From Promerops cafer (lineage: Eukaryota; Chordata; Aves; Passeriformes; Nectariniidae): a stretch of 64,000 bases of DNA. The DNA lies in the NCBI GenBank assembly GCA_013398275.1, contig VZSE01012476.1, positions 1,161,341-1,225,340 of the forward strand, given 5' to 3'. Made by a program: the position numbers and the translations under genes. A model generated the notes under the pieces. The model was not told where the DNA came from. It made no database searches and saw only the letters and a program-made list of their open reading frames with translations. Shown here one piece after another: positions 46,701 through 61,700 of the stretch; position 1 is the stretch's first letter; every line of letters starts with the position of its first letter.

Positions 46701-49700
46701 AGCAGTGCCCTGGCAGCCAGGAGGGCCACCCATATCCTGGGGGGCATCAGGCACAGCATGGCCAGCCGGGCAAGGAGGGGATTGTCCTGCTCTGCTCTGC
46801 ACTGGGGTGGCCTCACCTCGAGTGCTGGGGGCAGTTTTGGGTGCCACAGTATAGAAAAGGCATTAACGTGTGACAGAGTGTCCAAAGTAAGGCCACGAGG
46901 ATGGTGAAGGGTCTGAAGAGGAAGCCTTATGAGGAGCAGCCGAGGTCACTTGGTCTGTTCAGCCTGGAGAAGAGGAGACAGCGCGGAGACCTCACTAAAG
47001 TCTTCAATATCCTCATACAGGAAAGAGGAAGGGCAGACACTGATCTCTTCCTTCTCATGACCAGTGACAGAAGTCGAGGAAATGGCATGAGGCTGAGTCA
47101 GGGGAGGTTTAGGTTGGATATCCATGGAAAGGGTGGTTGAACACTGGAACAGGCTCCTCAGGGAAGTGGTCACAGCACCAAGCCTGTCTGAATTCAAGAA
47201 GCATTTGCACAATGCTCTCGAGCACAGGGTGTGACTCTTGGGGTGTCCTGCACAAGGCCAGGCATTGGACTTGATGATCTTGATGGGTCCATTCCAACTC
47301 AGCACATTCTATGATTCTGTGATTCTTCATATGCAGCTTAAGTAATTATCCTTAATATATGAGGGAAACCTAGACTTCATTTCTGGAACATGAAAAAAAT
47401 AATTTCTTACAGGGGAGAAAGGTCCTTACCTAAGGACCTCAGATAAGCCTGGACTGCGCAGAAACAGTAGCATTATTATAAAGAAAAGGTACATGCAGTT
47501 ACAGGGAGTAATACTGCAACACAGCATTTCATATCTGATTCACATTTTTCAGCCTGGACAACGGAGATTTGAATCTGTAAAAACAACTCATAAACAGAAA
47601 AAAACTTAGAGTTATAGAAAATTATATGCTGGAAAAATCTCCACTGGCCTTTTTTCCAATTTAATTTCTAATCGCTTCATCTCTAAAGGTATTATTTTTG
47701 AGCAAGAGCATTGTAACACTCCTATAGAGCCAGAAAATTACTGCAACAAATTGGGAGAATGCTTAGGATGATATGTATGTTACATAAAAAAACAGAAGTC
47801 TAGACTTTGCCTCCTGTTGATTGGGTGCTGTCTTTTTGGGTAATATGACTCCATATTTTAGTATATGGCCACTATGTTTTCCTATTTAGGGCTGCACATG
47901 AATACAGCTTTAAAACTGAGCATGAATTCCTGTTTTACTCTAACACAGAGAACTCTCTTCTGAATAGTCACGACCGCCTTCCAAAGTTTGTCTTTTAATG
48001 ACTTTTTAATTGGAAACTTAAAGGAATGAAGGCACAATTTCCAATCAGCAATACTGCTTCTCATTGTTAAAAATTTCTTGCAAAACACTATGTATTGGAA
48101 ACAAGCAGAATATGCCTAATTTGTGTATTGGCAATATATTCTACCAAAGAGTTAGGCTCTACATAACGCTTTATATCCAGTTGCCGAGAAATAATTTTCA
48201 ATCAAATGTCAATTTAATTAAACAGTACTCTTCCTGCCTTGATTTCACATAGATACAACTCTAAGAAGCAAGAAAGCAAAATTTGCGTCTCACAATATAT
48301 CTTCACTATTCTTCAAACTGCAGGCACCTAGTGTATCAGAATGACTACTGCTAGGTACCAGAAGATGTACTGTCACAGTCATTACCCAAAGAAATACCAA
48401 ACATAAAATTGCTTTTTACTCAATGCTATACCATCCCAAGTCAAACATGCCTTCTATTTAACTAGTACAATGTATAATAACAAAATACTTCAAAAACAAT
48501 ACACATTTCTGTTCTTAAAGGCAGTGAGTGATTTTATCTTAAAAAAAAAAAAATCACAAAGGTTATTCAACATGGCATTGGAATGTGTCACTACCTTCAT
48601 GCTCATCCAGGTGGTTATCAATTGATTCTTACCTGTATCACCTGGAAAAATGCTGTGACAAATAAGATTACTAATGCTTTTCTAGGGCCAAAGCACAGTA
48701 AAATTCAGCAAAACATAATCATCTTGGCAGAGTAAAATTCAGCAAAACATAACGATCTCATCTAGAAATACCATTTGCAAACACTAGAAACTGAAAAATG
48801 ATTGGGGATGAGCTGTTCATTCAAACTAGGAAAAGAATTAAAATAGAACCTATTTTTTATCTCCACCTTCTAGCAGGTTTTCGTGATTTGGCTTCCCTGG
48901 CACAGCCTGACTTCAAAGAAAAATATCAGCAAGGTAATACAGTGGAGTAAACTGAAAAGTCAAACAAAAAATAGCTACAAAAAATTCACAGCAAGAAATA
49001 AGAAACTAACCAGGATGAAATACAAAACACACTGGCTGAGAAGGAGAAGAAAACACAAGATGACTCAGAAAAAAACAGACAATTCAGAAATACATTTTAT
49101 GTCTTTACTGAATGTACACGATACAAAGAATTGCTAATAGTACATTAGATTATTTATAGCTCTTACACTGTATTTTCATACAGCTTTTCCATTGTTTTTA
49201 TGCTTTCCTTCCTCTTTTCATCACATTTGTTTTTTTTTTTGTAATTACCCAAATTTACCAGATTCCATGGTCATCTGAAGTAATCCATCAAGAGCACTGG
49301 AAAGCAGACTTGTACTGGATACTTTTAGGTGACTTAATACGACAGGCACACATTGGTACTCCAAAAATAAGGCTTTCCCTTCATCTGTCTTCAAGTCTAC
49401 ACGAAGGGACTCAAGCGCCTGAGCCAGGTAATCCACTGAAAATATCAGAATATAGGCAATAAAAGTTCTATAATCACTATTCCATGAAGCCATGTGAACA
49501 ACTATCTGACAGCTACCATGGCAGATAACACACTTAAATAGCTGAAAATATTAAATTTACTTTTTATTTAAAGATACCCTCTGCCTATTTTTATTCCTTA
49601 ACAATTTATTGTGAGTAGAGAAAAACAACTACCTACAATTCATATGTTTACAAAAAATATACTTACAAATGTAAAGTCCTGCAAATATTTTGTTAAAGAG

Positions 49701-52700
49701 GAAAGAAAATACAAACTTGCCTAGTTTGAGACAATGCTGGTTTCAACATCTGGGAAACCTCTATTAAGGGAGTCAGTGGCTGATTTGACTGAGTGAGAGC
49801 AATTATTTTCATGAGAGCAACTAGTCCCATTCCTTCTATAAAAAGCTGTAGTTTCAGTATAAACATTTTATATTCTCATCCATTGTGAGAAATTATACAA
49901 AGGACGTAGATTAAGTGAACCAATCTATTTTCTTAACTTCTTGCTGTCAAATCTTCCTCAGTATCTTGGAATTGCATTGATCATCTGAAGCACAGAAAAT
50001 TAAGTAGAAGGAAACAATTTCTTTTACTGCATAAGTTTAACTATGGAGCCATCTGCTGGATACTGACATTTTGAAGGAATGAGCACATATGTTCAAACCA
50101 AATCTGCAATTTTATCACCAGATCATTAGTGCCATGTGGTCAGAGTGATCGAAATTCATACACGGTGATATCTGACATATGTTTAACAACAGATCATATT
50201 TTCTGTGTTACAGAAGCCAGCAGTAAAAAGCAACCATAAGAAGCTAAACTGATTCATTCTAATCAAGCATTCATCTGCTTAGGGTAAATCAGTCTCTGCA
50301 ATGACTAGTTTTTCATTTCAATTCTTCTTGCATTGTTTTTATCAAACATTCCTAGAATATGAGTCTCAATTTGAGACTAATTATCACGCTTCACCAAAAT
50401 ATGTTGACTGAAATAGTTCCCTCCAACAGCTGGAACACTGTGTTAGTTCATGAATGATGTCAGGATGGTCTTCCACCACGTTTTATTCCCATGTTTACTA
50501 TAAATATTCACAATATAAATACTGCACAGGTAATTAAGCATAAAAACATAATCTGCTTAAACATCTAATCCAGAAGCACAACTTCCGTGAATAAAAACTC
50601 TATTCATTATTTATGCATTTAAAATCTTTGGCATTCCTCTTTTGTGTCAATCAGGGTGCCACAGATCATAGCAATTTTGTGATGTGGATCTCTGCTGCCG
50701 AAGAAATGCCCCAAAATTTAACATATTTCATGGAAGAGACTAAAACAATCAGATGCCAAAGCAGGCATCTCATTTTGACATTTTTGCATGGTATTTCAAG
50801 AGTACCTTGAAAATTAACATCTCTGTAACCTGTATCAATCTCTTCATGTTATTGACAAAAGAAATGTGTTACTTGTAAAGATATATTAAAATACAAACCA
50901 TTCTGAGAAAAAATCATAGCAAAAATAGAAACATGGAATAATTTAGGTTGGAATCTAGTCCAACCTTCCTGTCGAAAGCAGAACTATCTCTGAGATTAGG
51001 TTACATTGCTCAGTTGTAACCCCACTAAAAAATTACTTACTACCAAAATGATCTGTGGTTTTAAAATGCCTTTGAAAAGGGAAAAATAAGTGGTTAGTAC
51101 CACAGTTATGCAGACACACAGTACTGCTAAGTTGCTGCAGGTAAGCAGCAATCACATCTCACACCTGCTCTTAATGGTACAGAATTACTTTTCTGCCTGA
51201 CTTCCATAAGAAAGGATCTGCAACACCTTGTTCCCTGCCTCTCTTGAAGAAAGATAAGATTCATAACTGCAGGTATCAGTTAACAAATCAGCTGAGAGAA
51301 GAGTTATCTTATTCTTTGAGGTGTATTTTCCACATCTTTTCTCACACTGTCATTACTGATTTGTGTAATCTCGCAGTGTCTACTTTGAAAACTTTATCTT
51401 CTCCCCCCTCTGCAGAAATACTGACTTGTCTGACAAGTCATCACATTAAAAAAACCACATAAATTCTAACATAGAATGAATAATAGCAAGATTCATATTT
51501 GCATATTTTGCTTCACAATACCCAAGTAAAATCACTTTTCACTAATAAAGCGTAATAGACTCTACAGTATCATTAAAATGCTTTTTGTCCAGGCACATTA
51601 CTGAAATAGATAAATTAATGTAAAAAAAATCTTGACTTACCTTGTTTCACTGTTTTAAGCACAATCAAAGTTGACACAAACCTCAGAGGCATACAGAAAC
51701 TCTTAAAGAAAGCTGCTGACTTTGCTTTACTTTCCGTAGACTGTTCAGAAGAACTGTGTGGGCTTCCCTTACTCACTATGCCTTTGAAAATATCTTCGCC
51801 AAGTCTCCTCATGGTTGATCTCATTGTTGCATGCTGCCTCAAACAGTGCATATAGTTAGTGCAAACATTACAACTTGACATACGTATGTTCTTCATGCAA
51901 TTAAATATTAAATTGCAAATGCTTTGACCATTATAGGAGTATAATCAGTATATAATCAGTATAGGAGATACTGCTTTGTGTTACAAAAGCAGCTGAACAA
52001 TATTAATATGGTACTTTATCAACACACACTTCAGAAAGAGACTAATTAGTGAGGGTCCTGGACACTCTGAAGTTATTTCAGTTGCCTCTGGTTCCAGAAA
52101 AAGCTGTTTCAGTCAACTCAATTTTGCAAACCTGCCTGAAGTTATATCCTTTAAAAGCATTTACAAAATCAAAGTCTAAATATGAAGCTTAAGAACACTG
52201 TACAGGTAACATCTATTAGATTTTCATCATAAACTCTGCAGAAATATTTTCACAGAATCAAACTTCACAATATGCTTGTTTAAAATACAGTTATTTCGTA
52301 GAACTAAACCAAACATCTTACTATTGTATTGAATTTAAACTCAGGATATTTACAAGGTTTCTAGCATTTGATTTAGAAACACTGACAGCACTATGCCGGG
52401 TCTTTACAGTATGACTACTGTCTTTTTCTTTATTATATTGCTAAATATTTTCTTATAGCAATCTAGTCAAAAAGAGCAAGGAATGTCTTGTGGTTAGACA
52501 CCAAACAGAGGACAGAAAAATCAAAATTTCTTCACTGCTTTGCCACTCACTTCCATCACTTTCCACAAATCTCATTCATAAAATACACAATAAAATAACT
52601 GCCTTCTCTAATGCAAGTTTTATCAATACATATGCAGAAATATAGTTTCAGATGTGCTCACACATTACAAGAAAGATCACATACACAGGAAAACTACATT

Positions 52701-55700
52701 TAGATACACAATGCAAAATTTAAATTTAACTTGAAGAAGAATTTGTTTTTCATTTGCCACCTGTCTGTGGTCAACACTATGAATTTATGTTTTACAAAGA
52801 CAGCAGTTTCTTTTCTATATGCTACCTGAAAGCATCCATTTTTCATATGTATTTAATATGCAAAATCCATTAATATCTTCTGTGATTATTTTTAAAAAAC
52901 ATACTGCATGAGGACTACTTGTTTTACCTGTATATCAGTGTCTAACTGTCTTATAGACCAGTAAATAAATTTAATCACAGGCATGTGCAGTTTAGGATTC
53001 ACATATGGCATCCACTGGAGTTGCTCAGTAGCTATAGGCAAAAGCTGCAAAAATACACAAAAATAGAATTACATGCAGTATATGAACTATTCTATAAGCT
53101 AAGAGTAAGTGAAAAACAAACAAACAAACCTAACTTTCTCCTGGAGTTTATCAGATTACATATGCAAATATTCTCTGGGCAGATCCAGTACAGCTAACAG
53201 AATTATATGCATACACAGGTTTTAAATTTCACATAGGTTTACATGTAGGAGTGGAGATACATGGGAGTTCAATCTCAGTAAATCCAATCACAGTGGCTAC
53301 AAATCTTTTATATCATGAATAAATACAATAAAATGAATTTTCTGAACACCTCACTGATTTCTAAATCTTGGTATCACAAGAAAACACAATAGAGGAGTTG
53401 AAATACCTTTTATTGGTGATAAATTGGAATGTTAGTATCTAAATAGGCATAAAGATATTTTAAATTTGACTTGTTGATCTCCTTAAACAATGTATCATAC
53501 AAAAAACACAAGACAAGCTATCACCTCAGAGAAATCACTTGAAATAAAATGCTGAAGCTCTTAGGTTGAGACAGGACACCACACTTTTTATTAAAAATTA
53601 TCTGTATGCTTTACAAATGACAAATTAGCTATTCTATCTCACTACTGGAATGAATATTGACTTACTAACAATTATCTTGTTTTAATTACATGCTGACCTG
53701 TTATACTCTCAGAATCACTTAAAGAACACCTAAATCTGAAAACATATTAACACAAGCAAAGAACCCAAACCCCTTTACCTTCATACACTTTTCCTGAGTA
53801 CAGGGGTTCTTTGAGCTCTGGGTAACCACAGGTTTACGACTGTCCTCTCTCTCTTCTTGTGTTTTTATTTTGCAAAGAAGCTGGTCAGAGATCCAATCCA
53901 TAAGATAAGTTAAGAGCTCATAGACTTGTGAATTCAATGGTAGCTGTAATATATTTACAACATCAGACATTTCAGCTTTCAATTTAGTGCTTTTTCTAAG
54001 CTAAAGCAGTAACAGACTGAAATACATGAGAGTACATTAGCTATGAAGTATTATGCATAATAGAAAGGATGAGAATTTTATGCTTGATAAAATCTGAAAG
54101 GTGAGTTACCGTAGTGTGAGCCTGTGGAAAATGTATTCAAGGGGACAGTGATCTTGAACAGACCATGTGTGCTCTGCTGGGCCTTGTACCTAGGTTTGAG
54201 TAACTGTAACTTACAATATCTCTGGGAAAGGTAAACTGTATGCAGATCAAAGGCTGGAAGGTGGCAGTCCTGACTGGGAGACCACTGTACATCGAGGAGT
54301 CAGACATTCACACCACAGTTAACTTGAGCAGGTGCAGTCCGTGCTGTGCTGCACAGAAAACAGATCCTGTGCTTGCCTGCAGGATAAACTCGGGCAGTTC
54401 CCTCTTGGTACTGCCTGGCCTTGGCCTTGTCTAAAAGGGCAACAAGTTCTTCTCCCATGAATGTCTTTCATGAACAGAGTTGTTTTCTTGCAAGAAAATC
54501 ATATGTATATTGAGTGGCCAAAAAGGAGAGGCTTATCTCAATGGACAGGCTTCTCAGCATGCCCTGGGAAAAGTCTACCAGGGTTCCATTTGATGCTGCA
54601 CAAACACAATGTTCCCAGCATCTAAAGAGACACAAGATTTACTCACTCTCTATATTCCTCCTCTTACTCTGTCTTATTAAAATAGCCATTTAATTAAGCC
54701 ATTTGTTGTCAGGCCTTTCTTACAAAGACCCAGAAGGAACCCTGCAGCGTTTCTTTCTCCTTCTCTCACACCTCACTCCCCAGTGCAAAACAAACACCTA
54801 TTGTGATGATCTCTGGGTGTGAAAAACACACACTTATAATTTATTTTGTACTTGGTCAAATGGTAGTAAAACAGCTTGGAAAAAAAAATGCATACAGAAT
54901 TACTACACTTTATTATAATTCTGGGCAAATGAAATACAGGGAAAAACAAGTCTTTAATGTCCTTCACATGGGGAAACTCGTATTTCAATGCACTAGACCT
55001 ACTTTGTTTCATTTCATACAATCCACTTGATAAATTTAACTGGCTAACTAGTATTGTTTAAAAAAAGAACAAAGACTTCATTAAACTCATCTTGGCTATA
55101 CTACACTGCAATGAAATATTCTACAAAAGAAATGCAGAGATACCTGAAGACAGGCTGCATGAACAATTCCCCTAAAGACCTCAAAGCTTTTCTTCTATCA
55201 ACCTTCAGATAACTCTTTTCCTCTTCACTCAGAACTGTAACTACTGATGCTATTTGTATTTAATGTGCAACCAAAGTATGCTAAAAGCTATATAAAGAGA
55301 ATTTGTTGGCTATATATAGACAGCACAGTTTTAAGGCATTCATTGCAGATCAATGTAGCAGTAACCAGACTACTGAGTCTAAGATTTGTTCTGATGCAGC
55401 AAAAGAAACCTGTGACAGTGGATGCAGGCTATAATTCTAATTGGTAGATGAAAGATAACATGATATGAGGAGGAAAACTTGCCATATAAGTAAAAACATA
55501 CACATATACATATCCATAAGCAATATGAAATCCAAGACATATTTTTAGCAACAAACTTAATTCTTTGTTAAGTGTGGGTCTTCCCCCAATATAATGCTTC
55601 TCTTCCTAGTGTAACTCATAAAATAAAATTAGAAGCTACATTTTGCAATTTCTAGCAGATGCACAGAGAACGTTACACTGCCTAATGTCTTTAGAATTAA

Positions 55701-58700
55701 AGATTCAAGACTTCTGCTTAATTCTTACCATAGCAGTTTTTGATGTTGCCATCACTTTTTCCTGTTTCACAGGTTTGCCTTCTTTCATCACTTGACATAA
55801 ATCACTAGATTTCTGTAGCTTTGAAAATTCATGCTTCCTCTAAACAAAATATAACAATGAATTTTATTTCACTGGTTACCTATAAAAGCAGGTATACGTA
55901 AGAACAAACCTTACTTGTAGATTCTCTAAACGAGCTTTTACTTTTCGTGCTTGACCTTCCAACTTCTTGTTCAACTCAGTTACGTCACTTAACTGAAAGA
56001 AGCAGAAAATATAAAACTGTCTGTAAATTCAAAACTCACATCTTGACTTAATTATCACACTGAAGTAACAATGTTGTTGAGCAGCTAAGTTCAATTTAAG
56101 TTCAAGTTTTTTCTTATTAGCATGAAAAGTGATAGAAACAAAATCATCATCCACCTCCCTCAACAAATTACAGGGTCATAGACTGGTTGAGATTTGAGAG
56201 CACCTCTGGAAGAGATCTGGTCCAACCCCCAGCTCAAGTTGGGCCAGGAAGAACTGGCTGCTATGTCCAGACAGCTTTTGAATAGTTCCAAGTTGTTAGA
56301 CTCTTATCACCTCTGTGGGCAACCTGTTGCAGGATAAATAAGACAGCAGCAGTATCTCTTTGTTGACTGCAGCCCAACCTTTCAGAGTGCAGGGGAAGAC
56401 TAAGCACTACAATGACACTCACAGGCACTTCACATTTGATTATTTTACATGAAGAAGTGACATAAAAATGCACAAATTCAAGAATGTTATCATGGTCTTG
56501 TTAATGGGGAAGGTGGTTATTAACCATGCTAAAAAAACCAGTTTGCTCTCATGAGAAAAGATCAGGAAAACAGCAACTTCCATTTAAATTAAAAAAAAAA
56601 AAAAAGCATGCTCTATCCATACAACAATAAACAGCATGATCAGCACAGAAGCCCTCAATTTGGACAGAAATGCAAAGATTTTACAGTGAGAGGAAATAAC
56701 AAGACAGATGGGTTGCATCAGAACCATCAACACCCTAGGAGTTAGGTCTGACCTTCTTAAGGGAAGGAATAAGACTCTGTTGTATTTATTGTATTGTTTG
56801 TTGTATTCAGGTTATCAGAACATTAATTAGTTCAATGAATAAACAATGCTCAAATAATTTAGGTCATTTATGTATACCATTTTAGATCAGACTTAACAGT
56901 CAAGTGAGACAAATTCCTATTCTGTATTACTATGAAACACACCATTCTAGTTTACAAATTGAGAAAATGCTGCCTTTGTTAAAATTTGCAAAAAAACCTG
57001 AAAATACTGATCAAACATGAAGTTAGAAATAAACATTTTACTTTTTACTTAATAGAATCAGCATAAGCAATTTGGCACAACAAATCTGCACAGGGTGGAT
57101 TCCATTATGTCATAAAATACTTTCTCTCCATCCATTCTCAATGGATTTTCCCTTCCTAACAATTAGCTGTTGCTAGTGAGTCAGTGGAATAAATCCTACT
57201 ACTTTTTTATTCTGTAAAAGGTCGGAAAGGCTAAATTGCAAGTGCTAGAAACAGGTGAGAAAAGTACTTTCAGTCATTCATACAATTCTTGTCTTAGAGA
57301 AACAAAAGGTTGGCAATTTTGTAAACTCAAGCTGCTCAAATATTTCAAATTGTTGACTGTAACTTGTAGAATTATTTATGACAGGAAACAATAAAGCTTA
57401 CCTGCTTTCTTAAAGAGTCATTCACATCCTTCAAGCTGTCAAATGACGACTTCAGCCTCCTATTTTCTTTAGTTATTTCTCTCAAGGCTTCTGTCAGCTG
57501 CTTAACTTCTGCCTCATGTTGCTGTAGAAATACCAAATTTAAGAACATGTTTTAAAAGACTATTCGAGAAACAATAAGTTCCAGTTAAGTGTTAAAAGAG
57601 TCAGACAAACTTTCTAATATGAAGTTCTTCATGTCCAAATTTGCATGTTCAGTCAGCAGAAAAACAAGATCTGTAGTGCCTATTAAGAAGGATCTGTATA
57701 GAAACTGAGAGCAACATACACAGCCTATAGCTCCTGTTGCTGCCTATTCTACCCAGACCAACAACATACATGTATATTACTCAAACAATTCAGATGTGGG
57801 ATGTGTTTGTGAACTAAAATCAATGACAAAGCTTTTACTTACAGCTCACTCTTCCAAATATTTACAAAAAGGTGTGACTGTGTTTTGGGGTTTCAAGACA
57901 TGTTTCTGACTTTGCTTACTCTGAATCATGCAGCGTGAATAATTAATCCTATGCCTTGTAGCGACTGGGATTCTGGTTTACAACACAAGCATGTGAATTC
58001 CTCCTTTTTCTAACTTGTAGCTGTAAAATGTACTACACATCAGACAAGTAAATGCACCATTCTGAAACAGAAGTCATACAAAAACTCTAGCAATATTGTT
58101 CAGTACTTTTTATTTAAATCTTTCCTTTGGGGATTTCAATGACTTCAAAGAAATAAGCAGGATTTCCAGCAAACATGTGATGGCTTAAGATAACTACAAA
58201 TGAGTTAAAGGGCATGTAGAGCAATATCTATCATTAAATAAATTATTTCACCTCTTTCATAGCTGCAATTTTTGTGTGAACTTCTTCCTCAACACCTCTT
58301 ATTTTAGCCAAAGCTGCTTCGTGTTGAAAAAACAATGCTTCTTGTTCTGTTAGACAACGCTCTCGTTTCTGCAGTTGCAGAGCATACTCCTGCTGTGCTG
58401 AACTTTCTCTCTGTATCAAGAAAAAAAATGTTAAACTACTTTAAAAACCCATGTGAAGTTTTCCCAAATTATGCTGAATTTAAAATTTTGTCCCAGAGAT
58501 ATGTTTAGCTCTTTGTGAAATTATAGTTACAAAAGTGCTTATTAAGTATCCTGATGGCCACCTCTGTTCAGTTTCCTCCCACATTAACCCAAAAGATGTG
58601 CATTGGAATGGCTTAGCTTCCCAAAATGTAAATTCAACTCTACATTGTTGCTCTAGAAAATTAAACTTTGGCTTTTGCTTCCAAAATATTTGGATAACAG

Positions 58701-61700
58701 AGTCTGATGTGACTGTCTATGCTAAACACTAGATTAATGATATTGTTTCTTCGACTAGTGAGAAGCATCCCTGAAAAAGCATGAAGATAAGAAGAGATAC
58801 AAAATTATTTTTATCTCATATGCTGCAAAAGACAATTATGGCAGGGAATCCAGCAGAAGCTTAGGAATTATTACAGAGTAAAATCATATAGGAGGTTCTT
58901 CTATTAGTAGCATAAACCTGCTGGAGATGAACTGGTGGGACGAATCGAGAGATTTTGGAGGAGGCCATGAAGGCAAGTGCTTTGGAATGCTTGGAGTCAG
59001 GAGAACAGTTTCAGATGTTCTCAAGAGAAGCAATGGTTGTGAGTGCTTCCCTCTACACACACAGTGTGTTACAAGACAGTCTTGGATGTAGAAATGCTGT
59101 GTTCCAACTCCCTCAAGCTGAATCTGTCCACCTACCCATCTACCTGGTCTACCCAAAATTCAAGTCAAAGCATCATTACTGAATCACCGAATTAATCTAG
59201 GGGAAGAGGCAGATGATGACACAGATTTAGTATACAAGTAACTGTGATTAGTATAAAGTAATAGTAAAAAATAATAGTTTTAATATATAAGTAAGCTTTA
59301 TTATGTAAGTAATTTCAGATTTCTTTCTCAAAAGTGAGAATCTTCATAGCATTATTCAACAAAAATTTTAAGGCGATTCCAGTTCCTACCTGGAGTTTCT
59401 GATGTATGACAAATAATTCATCATAAATTTGACTGATGTGAGGTGGTATTAAACCTTGCCTATTGCATGCCTGAGCACCAGTTCCATGCACAATTTTCTT
59501 TAACAAACTATGGTTAATAATTTGGTCCCTATTTTCTTCAGTATTTGCAGCCAAATGAGATGGTAAAGTGAGGCCTGTGGACATGGAAAAAAATGCATTT
59601 TACATTAAAAAATCAGTCCTAGCTAAATGTTGATATGATTGTTGTACAAAACCAGTAAAAATGTGTTCTACGAATTCAGAGTTACAAGCATAGGGTGAGA
59701 TGTATCAAAATGTGAAAGTAATCTAAAGAATTACAAAGATTTGATTGAAGTTTATGTTCCATGATTTATTCAAACAGATCGAGAATCAACAGTTTTATAA
59801 GAAAAATTATGCCCTCCACTACAATATAGAAATCCCAGAGATATCTGTATGGAATCTACGCACAGACTGAATCACATCACCAAAATCTCCTATTATTTTT
59901 GTAAGGGCTTCAGGCAAGTGATTTGCTGATGATTAGACCTCAGGGTGACATCTAAGGAAACAGGACAAGACTTAAGAAACTACTAGACACCACATGAGAA
60001 AATAACGTTAGTATTGCTTCAAGTATGTCTGAAACTCCTAAAATAATTCTGAAGAAAGTACTCAAGTGAAAGATAAAATCCCCACATTAAAATACATTTT
60101 AGGTGACTCGTGTATTTCTGAATTGAACAGAAATACATTTACTAGGAAGTTTTTAAGTTATATGTTACACTTCACAGAGAGTTATAAGAACATATAAAAT
60201 TAAATCTTTATTACCTGTTCCTGTGTATATAGCTGTATTTTGAAGTGCATCAATTTCAGAGCAAATAATGCTGTTTTCTTCTAGACCACTTGAACTGCAA
60301 AAATAATCTTGCTCTTCATCAAAACTGAAAGTACACAAGAGCACTAACTTTAAATTACTTAATTGCTTTCTTAACATGATACATAACAGAGACTGAAAGA
60401 AGTCTTTATAAAAAGGCAAACATTGCTTAATGTAAGACTTAGATATTTTACTGATTAGCTGAGTTAAATCATTTGGATGAAAGGCATTATTACTCACAAA
60501 TCTCAACTACAGAAATTACATTGTTGCTGACTTAAAAGTTGTTACAATAACTACAATTACAATACAATAATTACAATTACAGCTTTTCATGCTGTAAGCA
60601 CATGTAAGCACCAGGTAAAATAAACACTCTTCTCTCACCACAAACCACCAAATTCCTGGAGAACTAAAAATAAAACCCCCCTTTTAAAATGGTATTTTTC
60701 CTGTCTGGTGTAAAATAGCCCTTAAAAGAGATTTCTTGGCATTTGGAATTGAATTATCTCTAAATAAACATAAATCTGTTTATCAGTCTGGGCTATTTGC
60801 CTTCCTCCTAGTTAATTTTTTTATCACCTAGTTAAGTTTATGCCACTCCTGTATCCCCTTAGCAATTCCAACGTACACAGATTAGATTAGAAAGTGAAAC
60901 AATATTCCTCATCAAAATCAGCATCCTCATTATCACATAAATTAGCTACAAACAATTCTTTACTTAACAAGAAAATAAAAAACTTAAAACAGATTTTGCA
61001 CAGTCCAAATACACCTGTTTTATTTGCAGTTTTATGAGAGAAGATAAATAATAAAGAAGAAATAAAAACACCTCCTACCACTCCCAGTTTTTCAAACTTT
61101 TTTGGAAATCATTAGATCTGATGCTCTTCTCTCTTCCAGTTTCAGTAAATTCTGACTCTAAAGAACAATTTGATAAAGAAATATTTTTCAGTGAGCTGTC
61201 AGTGTCACCTGAAATACATAAAATTGCAACTTTTGCATTTGAGAAGCTGACATTAAGAAATCATTAAGGACTTATTAGAAGTACTACACGCAGTCATGTA
61301 GGTTTAAGAACCAAAACCACCACTGCTGCAGCCTGACGAATTATGAACTTAATTATAACAGATTAAACCATAGTAATAATTATTTAGCTTTCACATCAGA
61401 TTTGTCTTTCTGAAATTTTAGAGCTTGTCCTACTATAGAAATTTTTCTGCAACTGAAGTCTGACAAATACATTGATTTAGCCTGCTGTCCTCATGCACCA
61501 GCTTCTGAAAGAGACCAAATGCATTCTAAATATTAAACACTTATGTATCTTTAATTTAAAGCTAAATACACGCATTATGAAGTAGACTGCTACCAACTAA
61601 TTCAAGCAGGAGCTAAAGACAAACAGGCTGTGAACCATCATTCCAAAACATCCTTTGTGCTCTTTACTTGTTAACATTCCCAGGCTGGCTCCCAGGTATC

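Larger units (their letters stand above)
32951..49258 (-). other. CCDC138: CCDC138 intron 13, unusually long and rich in mobile elements
   Basis: This 16.3 kb intron separates the last two coding exons from the rest of a gene whose other complete introns are roughly 75 bases to 2.2 kb. It holds two CR1 pieces, the 1.38 kb LTR element, an ERVL LTR, the 34-base tandem duplication and the hairpin cluster. The rest is AT-rich without recognisable content. Confidence 0.85.

Noticed and set aside
58905..59230. GC-richer stretch in CCDC138 intron 5, possibly a repeat
   Set aside because: The end (GAATCACCGAATTAATCT) faintly recalls a CR1 terminus, but the rest does not, so I did not call it.
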